Part shown: positions 1 to 8,423 of the stretch, in pieces
Position numbering within the stretch: position 1 is the stretch's first letter
Layout of the letters: each line of letters opens with the position of its first letter
Source: Micromonospora sp. WMMD961
GTDB taxonomy: Bacteria; Actinomycetota; Actinomycetes; Mycobacteriales; Micromonosporaceae
Length of the DNA stretch: 64,000 nt
Direction: 5' to 3'
Assembly (NCBI RefSeq): GCF_029626145.1
Contig: NZ_JARUBJ010000002.1
Location: forward strand, 4,375,501-4,439,500
Program-made: the position numbers and the translations under genes
The notes under the pieces: model-generated
Databases searched by the model: none
What the model saw: the letters and a program-made list of their open reading frames with translations, nothing else
What the model was told of the DNA's origin: nothing

Positions 1-769
1 AGCTCTCCACGAAGGAGATGACCACGTTCTTGCCGCGCAGCGCGGTGAGCAGTTGGTCGCCGGGAGTGTGCGCGAACCGGTCGTCCTGCAGCAGCGCGGC
101 GAACCTCTCCCGGTCGTCGAGTCGCAGGCGCACCTGGAAGCCGTGGCCGTTGGCCAGGGTGGTCGCGGACGTGTCGGCGACCGTGACGCCCTCGACCACC
201 CGCACGCTGAACGCGGCGCAGACCACCCAGACGACCACCAGCGCCGCCACGATCCGGGTGGTCCCGGCGCGGTGCCCGATCACCAGCCGGCGCAGTCGCC
301 GCATCGACAGCGTGACCAGGGCGGGCAGGCCCACCGCCACCACCGCCAGAGCGATCGCCACCCCGATGGCGGCGGGCCGCCCGTACGACTCGCTGAGGAA
401 GGCGAACCCCTCGTCGAGCAACGCCCAGTCGAGCACCGGGTCGAAGGCCCGGCCGAGCGCGGCGGTGAACCCCAGGTCGAACAGCTTCAGCAGGCCGAGC
501 AGGCCGAGGGCCACGCCGGCGAGGGTGGCGACCAACCGGCTCCCCCGAGCGGGTAGAGCCAGCAGGAGGGCGACGGCCAGCAGCGCCTCCAGGGGGATCC
601 GCACGAACGCCCCCGGGCTGAACCGGCCGAAGTCGTACGGCAGGGTGAGCACGAACAGCACGAGCAGCGCGGCCAGGACCGTCGTCAGTCGAGCCGCGAT
701 GGAACGCTTCGGCTGACCCTCGGCTTCGCTGCCGGCGGTGGCGGTGACGTCCGGACGTTCGCCCCTCAT
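1..769 (-). CDS. Sulfatase-like membrane protein, N-terminal part (runs off the window)
   Basis: Minus-strand frame open from the ATG at 767-769 to the window edge, so only the first 256 residues are present. About five hydrophobic segments alternate with short loops, and the visible part ends in KNVVISFVES. That is how the catalytic domain begins in LTA-synthase/sulfatase-type (alkaline phosphatase superfamily) membrane enzymes. The metal and catalytic residues lie outside the window. The ATG is preceded by a purine-rich GGGACGGAAGG. An in-frame ATG at 829 is possible but has a poorly spaced ribosome site. The gene lies 98 bp downstream of the CDP-alcohol phosphatidyltransferase on the same strand, suggesting a shared envelope-lipid or cell-wall polymer role. 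That role is inference. Confidence 0.7.
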   Translation of the reverse strand, partial: MRGERPDVTATAGSEAEGQPKRSIAARLTTVLAALLVLFVLTLPYDFGRFSPGAFVRIPLEALLAVALLLALPARGSRLVATLAGVALGLLGLLKLFDLGFTAALGRAFDPVLDWALLDEGFAFLSESYGRPAAIGVAIALAVVAVGLPALVTLSMRRLRRLVIGHRAGTTRIVAALVVVWVVCAAFSVRVVEGVTVADTSATTLANGHGFQVRLRLDDRERFAALLQDDRFAHTPGDQLLTALRGKNVVISFVES

Positions 770-867
770 CGCCTTCCGTCCCTGGCTCGGCATCGGACGT
801 ACGCGCGTCAAGAGCGACAACCCGGGCATCCTTCCATGATCCTTGTTGGGCGCGGCATCCGGGCGGC

Positions 868-1773
868 TCAGACGCGGGCAATCCCGCGTCGAGCCACGGC
901 GACCGTTCGGTGTTCCGGCCAGGGCAGCCCGGCTGCCCCGCCGTGACCCAGCCCGGCCAGCCCCGCTCCCGCACTCGGGACACCGTGGCTCGGCTGACTG
1001 CCCGCGTGGCCCATCGCGCCGGGCGCATCGGGAATGCCCGGAGCGTGGTGAATGACCGGAGCATCGTGGACGAGGGCGCGGCGGAGGTGCCGGGTCGTCC
1101 ACAGCCACCTGACGTCCCGCCCGAACGACTCGACCAGCAGTGCCAGTGACGCCACCAGCACGAACGTCGTCAGCGGCCCGGGCAGCGCGTCGCCCATCGC
1201 CACCGTCAGCACCACGCCCTGGATCGCGGCGACGACCTTGCGCCAGTAGCGCGGCGGCAGCGAGCCGCGCATCCAGTCCAGCACCCAGCTCGCGGCGACG
1301 AAGACGTACCGCATCGCGCCGATCGCGAGCACCCAGCCACCCGTCGACGGGGCCACGTACAGGCAGAGCACCAGGACCAGGAAGGAGTCGATCTCCATGT
1401 CGAAGCGCGCGCCCAGCTCGCTGGACGTGCCGGTGCGGCGGGCCGTGTATCCGTCCACGGCGTCGAGGGCCAGCGCCACGCTGGTGACGACGACCATCAA
1501 CGTGACCGGCGCCGGCCGGTGGAACGAGTCCGCGGCCAGGGCCGTCACGCCGCCGACGAGGACCGCCCGGCTCAGGGTCACCCGGTCGGCCGGGCTCAGA
1601 TCACGCGCGCCCGAGCGGGACATCCCCCGGCTGAGCAGGGCGCACAGCACCACCCCGTACGCCAGCCCGGCCAGCCAGCCGGCCGCGCCCAGACCGACTG
1701 TGCCTGCGAGCACCGCCAGCACGCCGATCTGCGCGAGCAGTCCGATGACCGGACCCGTTCGAACCGTTGACAT
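868..1773 (-). CDS. CDP-alcohol phosphatidyltransferase family protein
   Basis: A 301-residue integral membrane enzyme of the family that moves a phosphatidyl group from a CDP-alcohol to an acceptor alcohol. The family motif DxxDGxxARx8GxxxDxxxD is complete: D104, D107, G108, A111, R112, G121, D125 and D129. Several transmembrane helices flank it. About 60 residues at the C-terminus are rich in His, Pro and Gly, lack recognisable structure and are probably cytoplasmic tail. The ATG at 1771-1773 is chosen because GGAGG sits five bases upstream; a longer in-frame extension to 1905 has no such support. The acceptor alcohol cannot be told from sequence. It probably shares an operon with the sulfatase-like gene downstream. 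Confidence 0.85.
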   Translation of the reverse strand: MSTVRTGPVIGLLAQIGVLAVLAGTVGLGAAGWLAGLAYGVVLCALLSRGMSRSGARDLSPADRVTLSRAVLVGGVTALAADSFHRPAPVTLMVVVTSVALALDAVDGYTARRTGTSSELGARFDMEIDSFLVLVLCLYVAPSTGGWVLAIGAMRYVFVAASWVLDWMRGSLPPRYWRKVVAAIQGVVLTVAMGDALPGPLTTFVLVASLALLVESFGRDVRWLWTTRHLRRALVHDAPVIHHAPGIPDAPGAMGHAGSQPSHGVPSAGAGLAGLGHGGAAGLPWPEHRTVAVARRGIARV

Positions 1774-1960
1774 CGCGCCTCCGTGACTCTGGTGGGTGAC
1801 CCTGACCGTCATCACGGGAAACATGACCGATCGGTTCATTCTGAACGCGACTCGGCAGGGTGTCACGGAGCGACGCGCCCCGTCGGTGGCCGGTTGATCG
1901 TCCACCGTGAGTGCAGCTCGGAGCCGCTGACCGCCACCCGGTCGGTCGGACCCCGTCGGG

Positions 1961-2734
1961 TCACGGGTTCGGCAGGGTGAGCACCTCGGCGCCGTCGTCG
2001 GTGATGGCGATCGTGTGCTCGCTGTGGGCCGTCCGGCAACCGGTCACGCTGCGCAGGGTCCATCCGTCGGGATCGGTGACGAGCGTGGCGGTGTCCGCCA
2101 TGACCCACGGCTCCAGTGCCAGCAGGAGCCCCGGGCGCAACCGGTAACCGCGGCCGGGTCGTCCCGTGTTGGAGACGTGCGGGTCCTGGTGCATCGTCGA
2201 GCCGACGCCGTGGCCGCCGAACTCGGTGTTGATGGAATATCCCGCCGTGCCGAGAACCGAGCCGATGGCGTGGGAGATGTCGCCGATGTGGACTCCGGGG
2301 CCGGCGGCGGCGATGCCGGCGCTCAGCGCGCGCTGGGTGGCGTCGATCAGCGCGATGCTCTCCGGGGGCTGCGCCTCGCCCACGATGAAACTGATCGCGG
2401 AGTCGGCGACGATTCCGCCCAGGGAGACGGCGAGGTCGAGCGACAGCAGGTCGCCGTCGGCGAGCTTGTAGTCGTGCGGCAGCCCGTGCAGCACCGCGTC
2501 GTTCACCGACGTGCAGATGTAGTGGCCGAACGGCCCACGCCCGAAGGAGGGCTCGTAGTCGACGTAGCAGGACTGCGCGCCGGCCTCGATGATCATGCTT
2601 TGCGCCCACGCGTCGATGTCCAGGAGGTTCGTGCCGACGACGCTGCGACCCTTCAACGTCTGCAGGATGCCGCCGACCAGCGCGCCGACGTCCCGGGCGC
2701 GCGGCAGGTCGGTGGGGCTCAGGATCTCGATCAT
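1961..2734 (-). CDS. map: Type I methionine aminopeptidase
   Basis: A 257-residue cytosolic metalloprotease that removes the initiator methionine from new proteins. The pita-bread fold residues are all visible: H83 in VLHGLP, metal ligands D100, D111, H175 in GGHGVG, E208 in LEPW and E239 in HSEHT. There is no N-terminal zinc-finger extension. The start is backed by GAGGAAGG upstream. It is transcribed divergently from a small XRE regulator across 63 bp, unlike the usual ribosomal-protein neighbourhood of the housekeeping copy. It is therefore probably a second, regulated paralogue; that is inference from context. Confidence 0.93.
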   Translation of the reverse strand: MIEILSPTDLPRARDVGALVGGILQTLKGRSVVGTNLLDIDAWAQSMIIEAGAQSCYVDYEPSFGRGPFGHYICTSVNDAVLHGLPHDYKLADGDLLSLDLAVSLGGIVADSAISFIVGEAQPPESIALIDATQRALSAGIAAAGPGVHIGDISHAIGSVLGTAGYSINTEFGGHGVGSTMHQDPHVSNTGRPGRGYRLRPGLLLALEPWVMADTATLVTDPDGWTLRSVTGCRTAHSEHTIAITDDGAEVLTLPNP

Positions 2735-2797
2735 GCGGCGCCTTCCTCAAAACCAATAAGTATCCCGGCCATATTATCCCGGTACTAGAATCGGGTC
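2735..2797. promoter_or_regulatory. map/XRE divergent promoter with direct repeat
   Basis: The 63-bp intergenic region is much more AT-rich than its surroundings. The octamer TATCCCGG occurs at 2761-2768 and again at 2775-2782, 14 bp apart, so both copies would lie on similar faces of the helix. TAGAAT at 2786-2791 is a good -10 for the rightward gene and leaves only six bases before its ATG. The repeats are a candidate binding site for the XRE protein. No consensus is known, so the operator call is inference. Confidence 0.5.
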
Positions 2798-3100
2798 ATG
2801 GTCAGGTTGCCACTCACCCCCGCAGAGGTCGAACGCGGCCAGCGCCTCGGCGCCCTCCTACGCCGAGCCCGAGGGGAGCGATCGATGCTCCTCACCGCGC
2901 TGGACGCGGGGGTCTCACCGGAGACGCTCCGGAAGATCGAGTCCGGTCGCATAGCCACCCCCGCCTTCCCGACCATCGCGGCGATCGCCGACGTCCTCGG
3001 CCTCTCCCTCGACACGGTGTGGTCGGAGATCAACAAGTCGGACGACGGGGTCGAGTTCGCCCGAGCAGGCACCAAGGTGGGTGAACGGCTGGCCTCGTAG
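2798..3100 (+). CDS. Small XRE-family transcriptional regulator
   Basis: A 100-residue protein that is almost entirely one helix-turn-helix domain: residues 12-72 include GVSPETLRKIESGRIATPAF, typical of HTH_3/Cro-C1. Such proteins bind DNA as dimers. It faces map across a short promoter region and most likely controls map, itself or both. No Shine-Dalgarno sequence precedes the ATG, and the -10 TAGAAT ends six bases upstream, so translation is probably leaderless. No other domain is present. Confidence 0.85.
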   Translation: MVRLPLTPAEVERGQRLGALLRRARGERSMLLTALDAGVSPETLRKIESGRIATPAFPTIAAIADVLGLSLDTVWSEINKSDDGVEFARAGTKVGERLAS

Positions 3101-3238
3101 GTCAGGTCGCGCGTACGCCGGTTCCACCTGACGCCGACCCACCCCCGGTCGAGCCGGCACGACGAGGACGGCCGGTTCGCCGTGCTGTCGCTGTGGGTGC
3201 TGCGGCACGTACCAGCGGCGCTGCGGGGCGACCGAAGA

Positions 3239-3273
3239 CGCTGGTCCCGGTCGATGAGCGACCGGGACCAGCG
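3239..3273 (-). terminator. Strong hairpin terminator after the beta-propeller gene
   Basis: A perfect 15-bp inverted repeat (3239-3253 and 3259-3273) with a five-base loop lies 10 bp beyond the stop of the minus-strand beta-propeller gene. It has no U-run, as is common for actinobacterial terminators. The rest of 3101-3283 holds no gene. Confidence 0.75.
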
Positions 3274-3283
3274 GGTGACGTGT

Positions 3284-4456
3284 TCAGGAGGCGGCGATGC
3301 CCTCCATGCCGATGCCGTCGGTGAACTTGGGCAAGCCCTCCACGGTGGTGACGAGCTTCAACGAGCCGTCCTCGTGCACCTCGTAGCCCTGCACGTTGCC
3401 GGCGGTGGCGTTCTGCACGTACAGGAAGCCGTCGCTGGTGGTCATGTCGATCGACCCGCCGCCGGTGTCCGCGGCGACGGCCTTGACGAGTTCGAGCTTG
3501 CCGTCGTCGTTGACCCGGTAGGAGCTGATGGTGGAGGTGCCGGCGTTGGCGGCGTAGAAGTAGTCGCCGACGCGCTGGATCCAGCACGTCGCCTGCTGGC
3601 CGTTGGGCACCGACGGCCCGATCTGGTCGAGCGCGCCGTCGTCCTCCAGCTCGAAGAGGCTGACCGCGTTCGCCCCGGACTCGGTGACCAGCAGCGTGTC
3701 GTCGGTGTCGAACGTGAAGCCGAACGGGGTGTTGCCCGCGTCGCTGATGACGGGATTGCGGGCCAGCTCGCCGTGGCGACCGATCTCGTAGCTGAACATG
3801 ACGTTCGCGGCCTTGGTCGACACCAGGACGAACTCACGGTCCGGGTCGATCTTGACTTGGGCCGGGGCGGTCCCGAACGCCGGCGGGTTGCCGTTGTGCA
3901 GGCCGAGCGACCGGTTGGCGTCCTCGATCCGCGACAGGCGCCCCTTGTTCAGCTCGAAGCCCTGCACCGACCCCTCGCCACCGGCGTTGAGGACGTAGAC
4001 GAGGTCCCCACGGGCCGCGATGCTGACCGGCAGCAGACCGCCGGACCAGATGACCTGAAGCTTGTGCAGCTTGGTGCCCTCGACACCGAAGACCGTGACG
4101 GTGTTGCTGCCCGCGTTCACCGCGAAGAGGAGACCGCGGTGGTAGGTCAGGGAGCCCTGTGAGGCCAGCGCGTCGAGCGGCGCGCCGATGGTGAACCCGC
4201 CCAGCCCGCCGGTCTCGTACTCGCCGGCTTTGGTGAGACGGCCGTCCTCGTCGCGGTCGTACACCTTGATGGTGTTGCCTTCGGCCTTGTTGGTCTGCAC
4301 GAAGACGGCGCCCTCGCTGCCGTGGTGGTGGTCACCTCCCTTGCGGTCGTCGTGGTAACCAGGGCCGCCGCCATCCGCGAAGGCGGTCCCGGGGATCGAT
4401 CCGACGCTGGTCAGACCTGCCAGGAGGGCTGCCGCGAGCGCGATACTGCGCTTCAT
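3284..4456 (-). CDS. Secreted lactonase-like beta-propeller protein
   Basis: A 390-residue protein with a Sec signal peptide (MKRSIALAAALL... to about residue 27) followed by a His/Asp-rich linker. Repeated blade motifs then follow, such as VYDRDEDGRL, SYEIGRHGEL, FELEDDGAL, YRVNDDGKL and YEVHEDGSL. These recurring aromatic-x-hydrophobic-x-DG-L strands define the seven-bladed fold of the lactonase / 3-carboxymuconate cyclase-like family. Enzyme activity cannot be assigned, as many members have none demonstrated. AAGGAG lies seven bases before the ATG. The gene appears monocistronic, with a strong terminator behind it and an AT-richer promoter region in front. Confidence 0.85.
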   Translation of the reverse strand: MKRSIALAAALLAGLTSVGSIPGTAFADGGGPGYHDDRKGGDHHHGSEGAVFVQTNKAEGNTIKVYDRDEDGRLTKAGEYETGGLGGFTIGAPLDALASQGSLTYHRGLLFAVNAGSNTVTVFGVEGTKLHKLQVIWSGGLLPVSIAARGDLVYVLNAGGEGSVQGFELNKGRLSRIEDANRSLGLHNGNPPAFGTAPAQVKIDPDREFVLVSTKAANVMFSYEIGRHGELARNPVISDAGNTPFGFTFDTDDTLLVTESGANAVSLFELEDDGALDQIGPSVPNGQQATCWIQRVGDYFYAANAGTSTISSYRVNDDGKLELVKAVAADTGGGSIDMTTSDGFLYVQNATAGNVQGYEVHEDGSLKLVTTVEGLPKFTDGIGMEGIAAS

Positions 4457-4632
4457 CACTGACTCCTTCTGCACCCGAAGGGAGGAATACGAATTTTCCT
4501 CTCCTTCGAAAGCTATCGGAGAGCGTAGGCGAGTTCGACGCACTTACCCTAAAGCGGTAATTTCGTGCCGTTCCATGGAATGACCGGACGTACGCGCAGA
4601 GGTGGCATAGTGCGAAGCGGACGTTCGGCCCG

Positions 4633-5517
4633 TCAGGGCAGGAACTCGGCGGTCAGGCTGATCAGCGCACGGGCGGCGGCCCCGACCGGGCGGTCCACCG
4701 GGGTGGCGAGGGACGCCGTCCAGGTCAGGTCGGCGCCGGTCACGCTCAGCAGGCGCACCGCGTGGTCGTCTGCGACGGCGAAGCCGGGCAGCAGCGCGAT
4801 GCCGAGCCCGTGCCGGACGTGCTCGGCCCCGGTGGCGATGTCCGGGATCTCGATCGTGACCCGCCGGGACAGTCCGGCGCCCGCGAACGCCCGGTCGGTC
4901 ACGGCCCGGTTGCCGTAGCCGACCGGGGAGTCGATGAAGTCCAGCCCGGCGATGTCGGCGAGGGTGACCGTCTCGCGGGTGGCCAGTGGATGGTCGTCCG
5001 GGACGACGAGGTCGAGGACCGAACTGGCCAGCTCGGTGAGGTGGATCTCCGCCGGGGGCGTGCCAGGCAGCGAGACGAACGCCAGGTCGAGCCGGCGTTC
5101 CCCGAGGGCGTCGATGAGTCCCTGGGAGCCGTGCGGGGCGACGCTGGTGTGCAGCAGCACTCCGGGGTGCCGGCGGTGGAACTCGCCGAGAAGGGCCGGC
5201 AGGTGCAGGAGTCTGATCGAGGTCATCGTGCCGATGCGCAGCGTGCCGCGCAGGCCGCCGTGCACCTCGGCGACCGCGTCGCGGGCGTCGCGGGCCGCGT
5301 CGAGCGCGATCCGGGCGCGCGGCAGCAGCGCGGCACCGGCGTCGGTGAGGCGTACGCGTTTGGAGTTGCGGTCCAGCAGTGACGCGCCCAGTTCGCGTTC
5401 GAGGGTCTTGACCGCGGCGGAGACGGCGGACTGGACGACGTGTAGGCGGGCGGCGGCGCGGGTGAAGTTCTGTTCCTCGGCCACGGCGACGAAGTACTCA
5501 AGTTGGCGGAGCTCCAC
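4633..5517 (-). CDS. LysR-family transcriptional regulator
   Basis: A 294-residue regulator. The N-terminal winged helix (residues 1-60, ELRQLEYFVAVAEEQNFTRAA) is followed by a LysR substrate-binding domain with the usual GTMTSIRL...LPALLGEFHRRHPGV start. GTG at 5515-5517 is the start because the classical LysR N-terminus begins there and the length matches the family. It faces the interrupted MFS gene. A palindrome with a T-N11-A core lies between them, so it probably activates that transporter in response to a small ligand and represses itself. Confidence 0.88.
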   Translation of the reverse strand: MELRQLEYFVAVAEEQNFTRAAARLHVVQSAVSAAVKTLERELGASLLDRNSKRVRLTDAGAALLPRARIALDAARDARDAVAEVHGGLRGTLRIGTMTSIRLLHLPALLGEFHRRHPGVLLHTSVAPHGSQGLIDALGERRLDLAFVSLPGTPPAEIHLTELASSVLDLVVPDDHPLATRETVTLADIAGLDFIDSPVGYGNRAVTDRAFAGAGLSRRVTIEIPDIATGAEHVRHGLGIALLPGFAVADDHAVRLLSVTGADLTWTASLATPVDRPVGAAARALISLTAEFLP

Positions 5518-5527
5518 ACCACCAAGT

Positions 5528-5567
5528 ATCACCGATCGTGATCGTCGCGAGCACCAACTTTCGTTGG
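5528..5567. promoter_or_regulatory. LysR box and second palindrome in the lysR/MFS promoter
   Basis: ATCAC-N5-GTGAT at 5528-5542 is a perfect interrupted palindrome that satisfies the LysR T-N11-A rule. A second one, CCAAC-N4-GTTGG, lies at 5554-5567. Together they look like the recognition and activation sites of the adjacent LysR protein. Confidence 0.6.
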
Positions 5568-5599
5568 ACCTGATGCTTGGGCGAGGCAACAGTGGGCTC

Positions 5600-6862
5600 A
5601 TGTCCTTGTCGACCCTGACACCCGACCCCACCACGTCCGACCGCGGCGACGGCTCGTCCCGCCGGCACGGCCGTGGCTTCTGGGCGATCGCCCTGGCGTT
5701 CCTGACCGCGATGGCGTTCTGCACCGTGCCTGCCCCGCTCTACCCGCTCTACATGGCGCGGGACGGTTTCTCCACGTTCATGGGCACGATCGTGTTCGCG
5801 GTGTAGGCGGTGGGAGTGGTGATCAGCCTGCTGCTCGCCGGCCACGTCTCGGACTGGGTCGGCCGCAAGAGGATCCTCATTCCGGCGCTGGCGTTGGAGC
5901 TGGTGGCCGCCGCACTGTTCCTGGGTGACCAGTCCCTGCCGGTGCTGCTGGTCGCCCGGCTGGTCAGCGGGCTGGGCATCGGCATGATCACCGCCACCGC
6001 CACCGCGTACCTCCAGGAGTTGCACGCGGCGCACCGGCCCGGCTCGTCCCGCCAGCGCTTCGAGATGGTCTCCACCGCCGCGAACATCGGCGGCCTGGGC
6101 GTCGGCGCGTTGGTCGCGGGCGTGCTCGCCCAGTACGTCGACGCGCCGCTCCGTACGCCGTACCTGGTGTTCGCCGTCCTGCTGGCGGCGAGCATCGTGG
6201 CGGTCGCCCTGACCCCGGAGACCGTCGAGGAGCGGCTGGTCAAGCCCACCTACCGGCCGCAGCGGATCAGCGCCGACCACGGGGACCGGGCCGGCTACCT
6301 GGCCGCGGCGGCCGCCGGGTTCGCCTCCTTCGCCGTGTTCGGCCTGTTCACCTCGGTCGCCCCGGGTTTCGTCGCGGGTGCCCTGCACCTTCCGTCGCGG
6401 GCCCTGGCCGGCACGATCGTGTTCGCCGTGTTCGGCGGTGCGGCCATGGCGCAGACCCTCACCAGCCAGCTCCCCGCCCCGGCGAAGGTGCGCCTGGGGC
6501 TGCTCGCCCAGGCCGTCGGCGTGCCCGTCCTGCTGGTGGGGATGCACACCGCCAGTCTCTCGGTGTTCCTGCTCGGCGGGGTGGTCGCCGGCATCGGCGC
6601 CGGCGTGCTCTTCAAGGCCGCCGTCGGCGCCGTCGCGGCGATGGCCGCGCCAGCCCGGCGCGGCGAGGCCCTGGCCGGGCTGTTCCTCGTCGGCTACCTG
6701 GGGATGATCCTGCCGTCCGTCGGCATCGGCGTCGCCACCCGGACCGTCACCGCCGGCACGGCGATGAACTGGTTCACCGGGTTGCTCCTGGTCATGCTCG
6801 CCGGCGTGGCGGCGCTGTTCCGCCACAGCGCCGCGAGCGCCCGGTCCGCCGGCCGGCGGTGA
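5600..6862 (+). pseudogene. MFS transporter interrupted by an in-frame TAG
   Basis: The frame from ATG 5600 codes for a major-facilitator exporter of about 420 residues in the sugar/drug efflux style. It has LYPLYMARDGFSTFMGTIVFAV, then the loop-2 motif GHVSDWVGRKR, and about twelve membrane segments. Codon 69 (5804-5806) is TAG inside helix 2, where relatives usually have a small or aromatic residue such as Tyr (FAVYAVGVV). Both halves stay in the same frame and keep normal codon bias, so a single base change from TAC or TAT explains it. Translation could restart at GTG 5810, but that product would lack helix 1. Alternatives are a sequencing error or rare readthrough. Confidence 0.8.
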
Positions 6863-7046
6863 TGGCGCCTCGGTTCCTCGAGAACGACAGCAGGCTGCGG
6901 CCCTGACGGATTCGGCCGACAACCACATCGCCGACGGTGCGCGCGGTCGTCTCCTACCCAGGGAGGAGGCCGGCTCCGACCACCGGCCGCAAGCGGGGCT
7001 CGCGGTCGGACGCGACCGGCAGGCCCGGCCGCGAGCATCTACAGGC

Positions 7047-7973
7047 ATGACTATCGACCTGCGCCGGGCGGCACACTGGCACCGCCCACTGATGATCTTC
7101 GTTTCCGTGATGGCGGTGCTCGCCGTCGTCTGCGCGGTCGGCATCGCGGTCGACTCGCGCGTCCTGGTCGGCGCGCCGATCTGGCTCAAGCCGTTCAAGT
7201 TCGCGGTGTCCTTCGTGCTGTACGGCGCGACTCTCGCCTGGATGCTCACCCTGTTGCCACAGCGCAGCCGAGCCGCCGAGTGGGCCGCGACAGTCATCGT
7301 CGCGATGGCGGTGGTCGAGATGGTGGTGATCGTCGGCCAGGTGGTACGCGGGCAGCCCAGCCATTTCAACGGCACCTCCGCGCTGAACAGCGCCCTGTTC
7401 TCGGTGATGGGCGCGGCGATCATGGTGCTGTTCCTCGCACATCTCCTGGTCGGCATCGTGGTGCTGATCCGACGGATCCCGGACCGGGCCGCCGCGACGG
7501 CCGTCGGGTGGGGGCTCGGCCTGTCGCTGCTGGGCATGCTCGCGGCGGTGCCCATGGTGCTGCCCATGCAGGAGCCGGGAATCGACGGCATCTCCGGGGC
7601 GCACAGCGTCGGTGTGGTCGACGGTGGGGCCGGTCTGCCGGTGGTCGGCTGGAGCACCACCGGCGGTGACCTGCGGATCGGGCACTTCGTGGGGCTGCAC
7701 GCCCTGCAGGCGCTGCCGATCCTGGCGATCCTGCTGAGCCGGTTCGCCGGGCGGCTGGACGAGCGCACCCGCGCCCGGCTGCTGGTCGTCGCGGGCGCCG
7801 CGTACGGCGTACTCACTGTGATGTTGACCTGGCAGGCGCTGCGCGGGCAGCCGCTGCTGCGGCCGGACGGCCTCACCCTCGTCGCCGTCGGCGCCCTGGT
7901 GGTCGCGACCGCGACCGCCGCCGGGCTCGTGCTGGCGCGCCGTCGCCGACCGGAACTGGCGCTGGCGGCATGA
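7047..7973 (+). CDS. Integral membrane protein of unknown function (8 predicted helices)
   Basis: A 308-residue protein with about eight hydrophobic segments spread from residue 17 to 300. An extracytoplasmic loop around 185-210 is rich in Gly, and short Arg-rich cytoplasmic loops are present. No motif identifies a family. It overlaps the next gene by four bases (ATGA) and probably forms a small operon with it. The histidine kinase and response regulator downstream may be their regulators or may respond to the same stimulus; this is inference. Starts at ATG with no obvious ribosome site. Confidence 0.8.
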   Translation: MTIDLRRAAHWHRPLMIFVSVMAVLAVVCAVGIAVDSRVLVGAPIWLKPFKFAVSFVLYGATLAWMLTLLPQRSRAAEWAATVIVAMAVVEMVVIVGQVVRGQPSHFNGTSALNSALFSVMGAAIMVLFLAHLLVGIVVLIRRIPDRAAATAVGWGLGLSLLGMLAAVPMVLPMQEPGIDGISGAHSVGVVDGGAGLPVVGWSTTGGDLRIGHFVGLHALQALPILAILLSRFAGRLDERTRARLLVVAGAAYGVLTVMLTWQALRGQPLLRPDGLTLVAVGALVVATATAAGLVLARRRRPELALAA

Positions 7974-8413
7974 CGGCGGCGCTGTTCTCCCTGACCTTCG
8001 CGGTGGCCGCGCCGTTCTGGGCGCTGATGATCCTGCTGCCGCGGTGGTCGTGGACGGCCCGGATCATCGCCTCTCCGCTGATCGTGCTGCCGGTCGTGGT
8101 GATCTACGCGCTGCTGGTGCTGCCGGCCTTCGGCGACGTGCTGCCGGCGGTGGCGTCGCCGACCCTGGAAGGTGTGCGTGACCTGCTCGGCACCTCCAAC
8201 GGGGCCGCGGCGGGTTGGGCGCACATGATCGCGTTCGATCTGTTCGTCGGGCGGTGGGCGTGGTTGGACAGCCGGGAACGGGGGGTGCCGGCGCTGGCCA
8301 TGGCCCCGGTACTGCTGCTGACCATCCTGCTCGGACCACTCGGCTTGGCCGCCTACCTCGCGGTTCGAACCCGGTCGCGGCGCCGTCGACCACCGCCGGC
8401 CCGCAGCGCCTAG
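7970..8413 (+). CDS. ABA4-like membrane protein (DUF4281)
   Basis: A 147-residue protein with four hydrophobic helices. WAHMIAFDLFVGRWAWLDSR, which carries the charged residues typical of the ABA4-like (DUF4281) family, lies at about 82-101. Plant ABA4 acts in neoxanthin formation, but bacterial members have no established role. It is translationally coupled to the membrane gene upstream by an ATGA overlap. Its own TAG stop forms the start of a -10 hexamer for the kinase gene that follows. The C-terminal tail is Arg/Pro-rich and cytoplasmic. Confidence 0.8.
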   Translation: MTAALFSLTFAVAAPFWALMILLPRWSWTARIIASPLIVLPVVVIYALLVLPAFGDVLPAVASPTLEGVRDLLGTSNGAAAGWAHMIAFDLFVGRWAWLDSRERGVPALAMAPVLLLTILLGPLGLAAYLAVRTRSRRRRPPPARSA

Positions 8414-8423
8414 GCTGACCGTC
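8411..8423 (+). promoter_or_regulatory. -10 hexamer for leaderless kinase transcript
   Basis: TAGGCT at 8411-8416 reuses the stop codon of the preceding gene, and seven bases separate it from the GTG at 8424. The spacing suits a transcript that begins at the start codon, giving the two-component genes an internal promoter. Confidence 0.45.

Noticed and set aside
4571..4580. TTCCATGGAA palindrome between the beta-propeller and lysR genes
   Set aside because: Ten bases, single copy and not placed near a clear promoter; too weak to call an operator.
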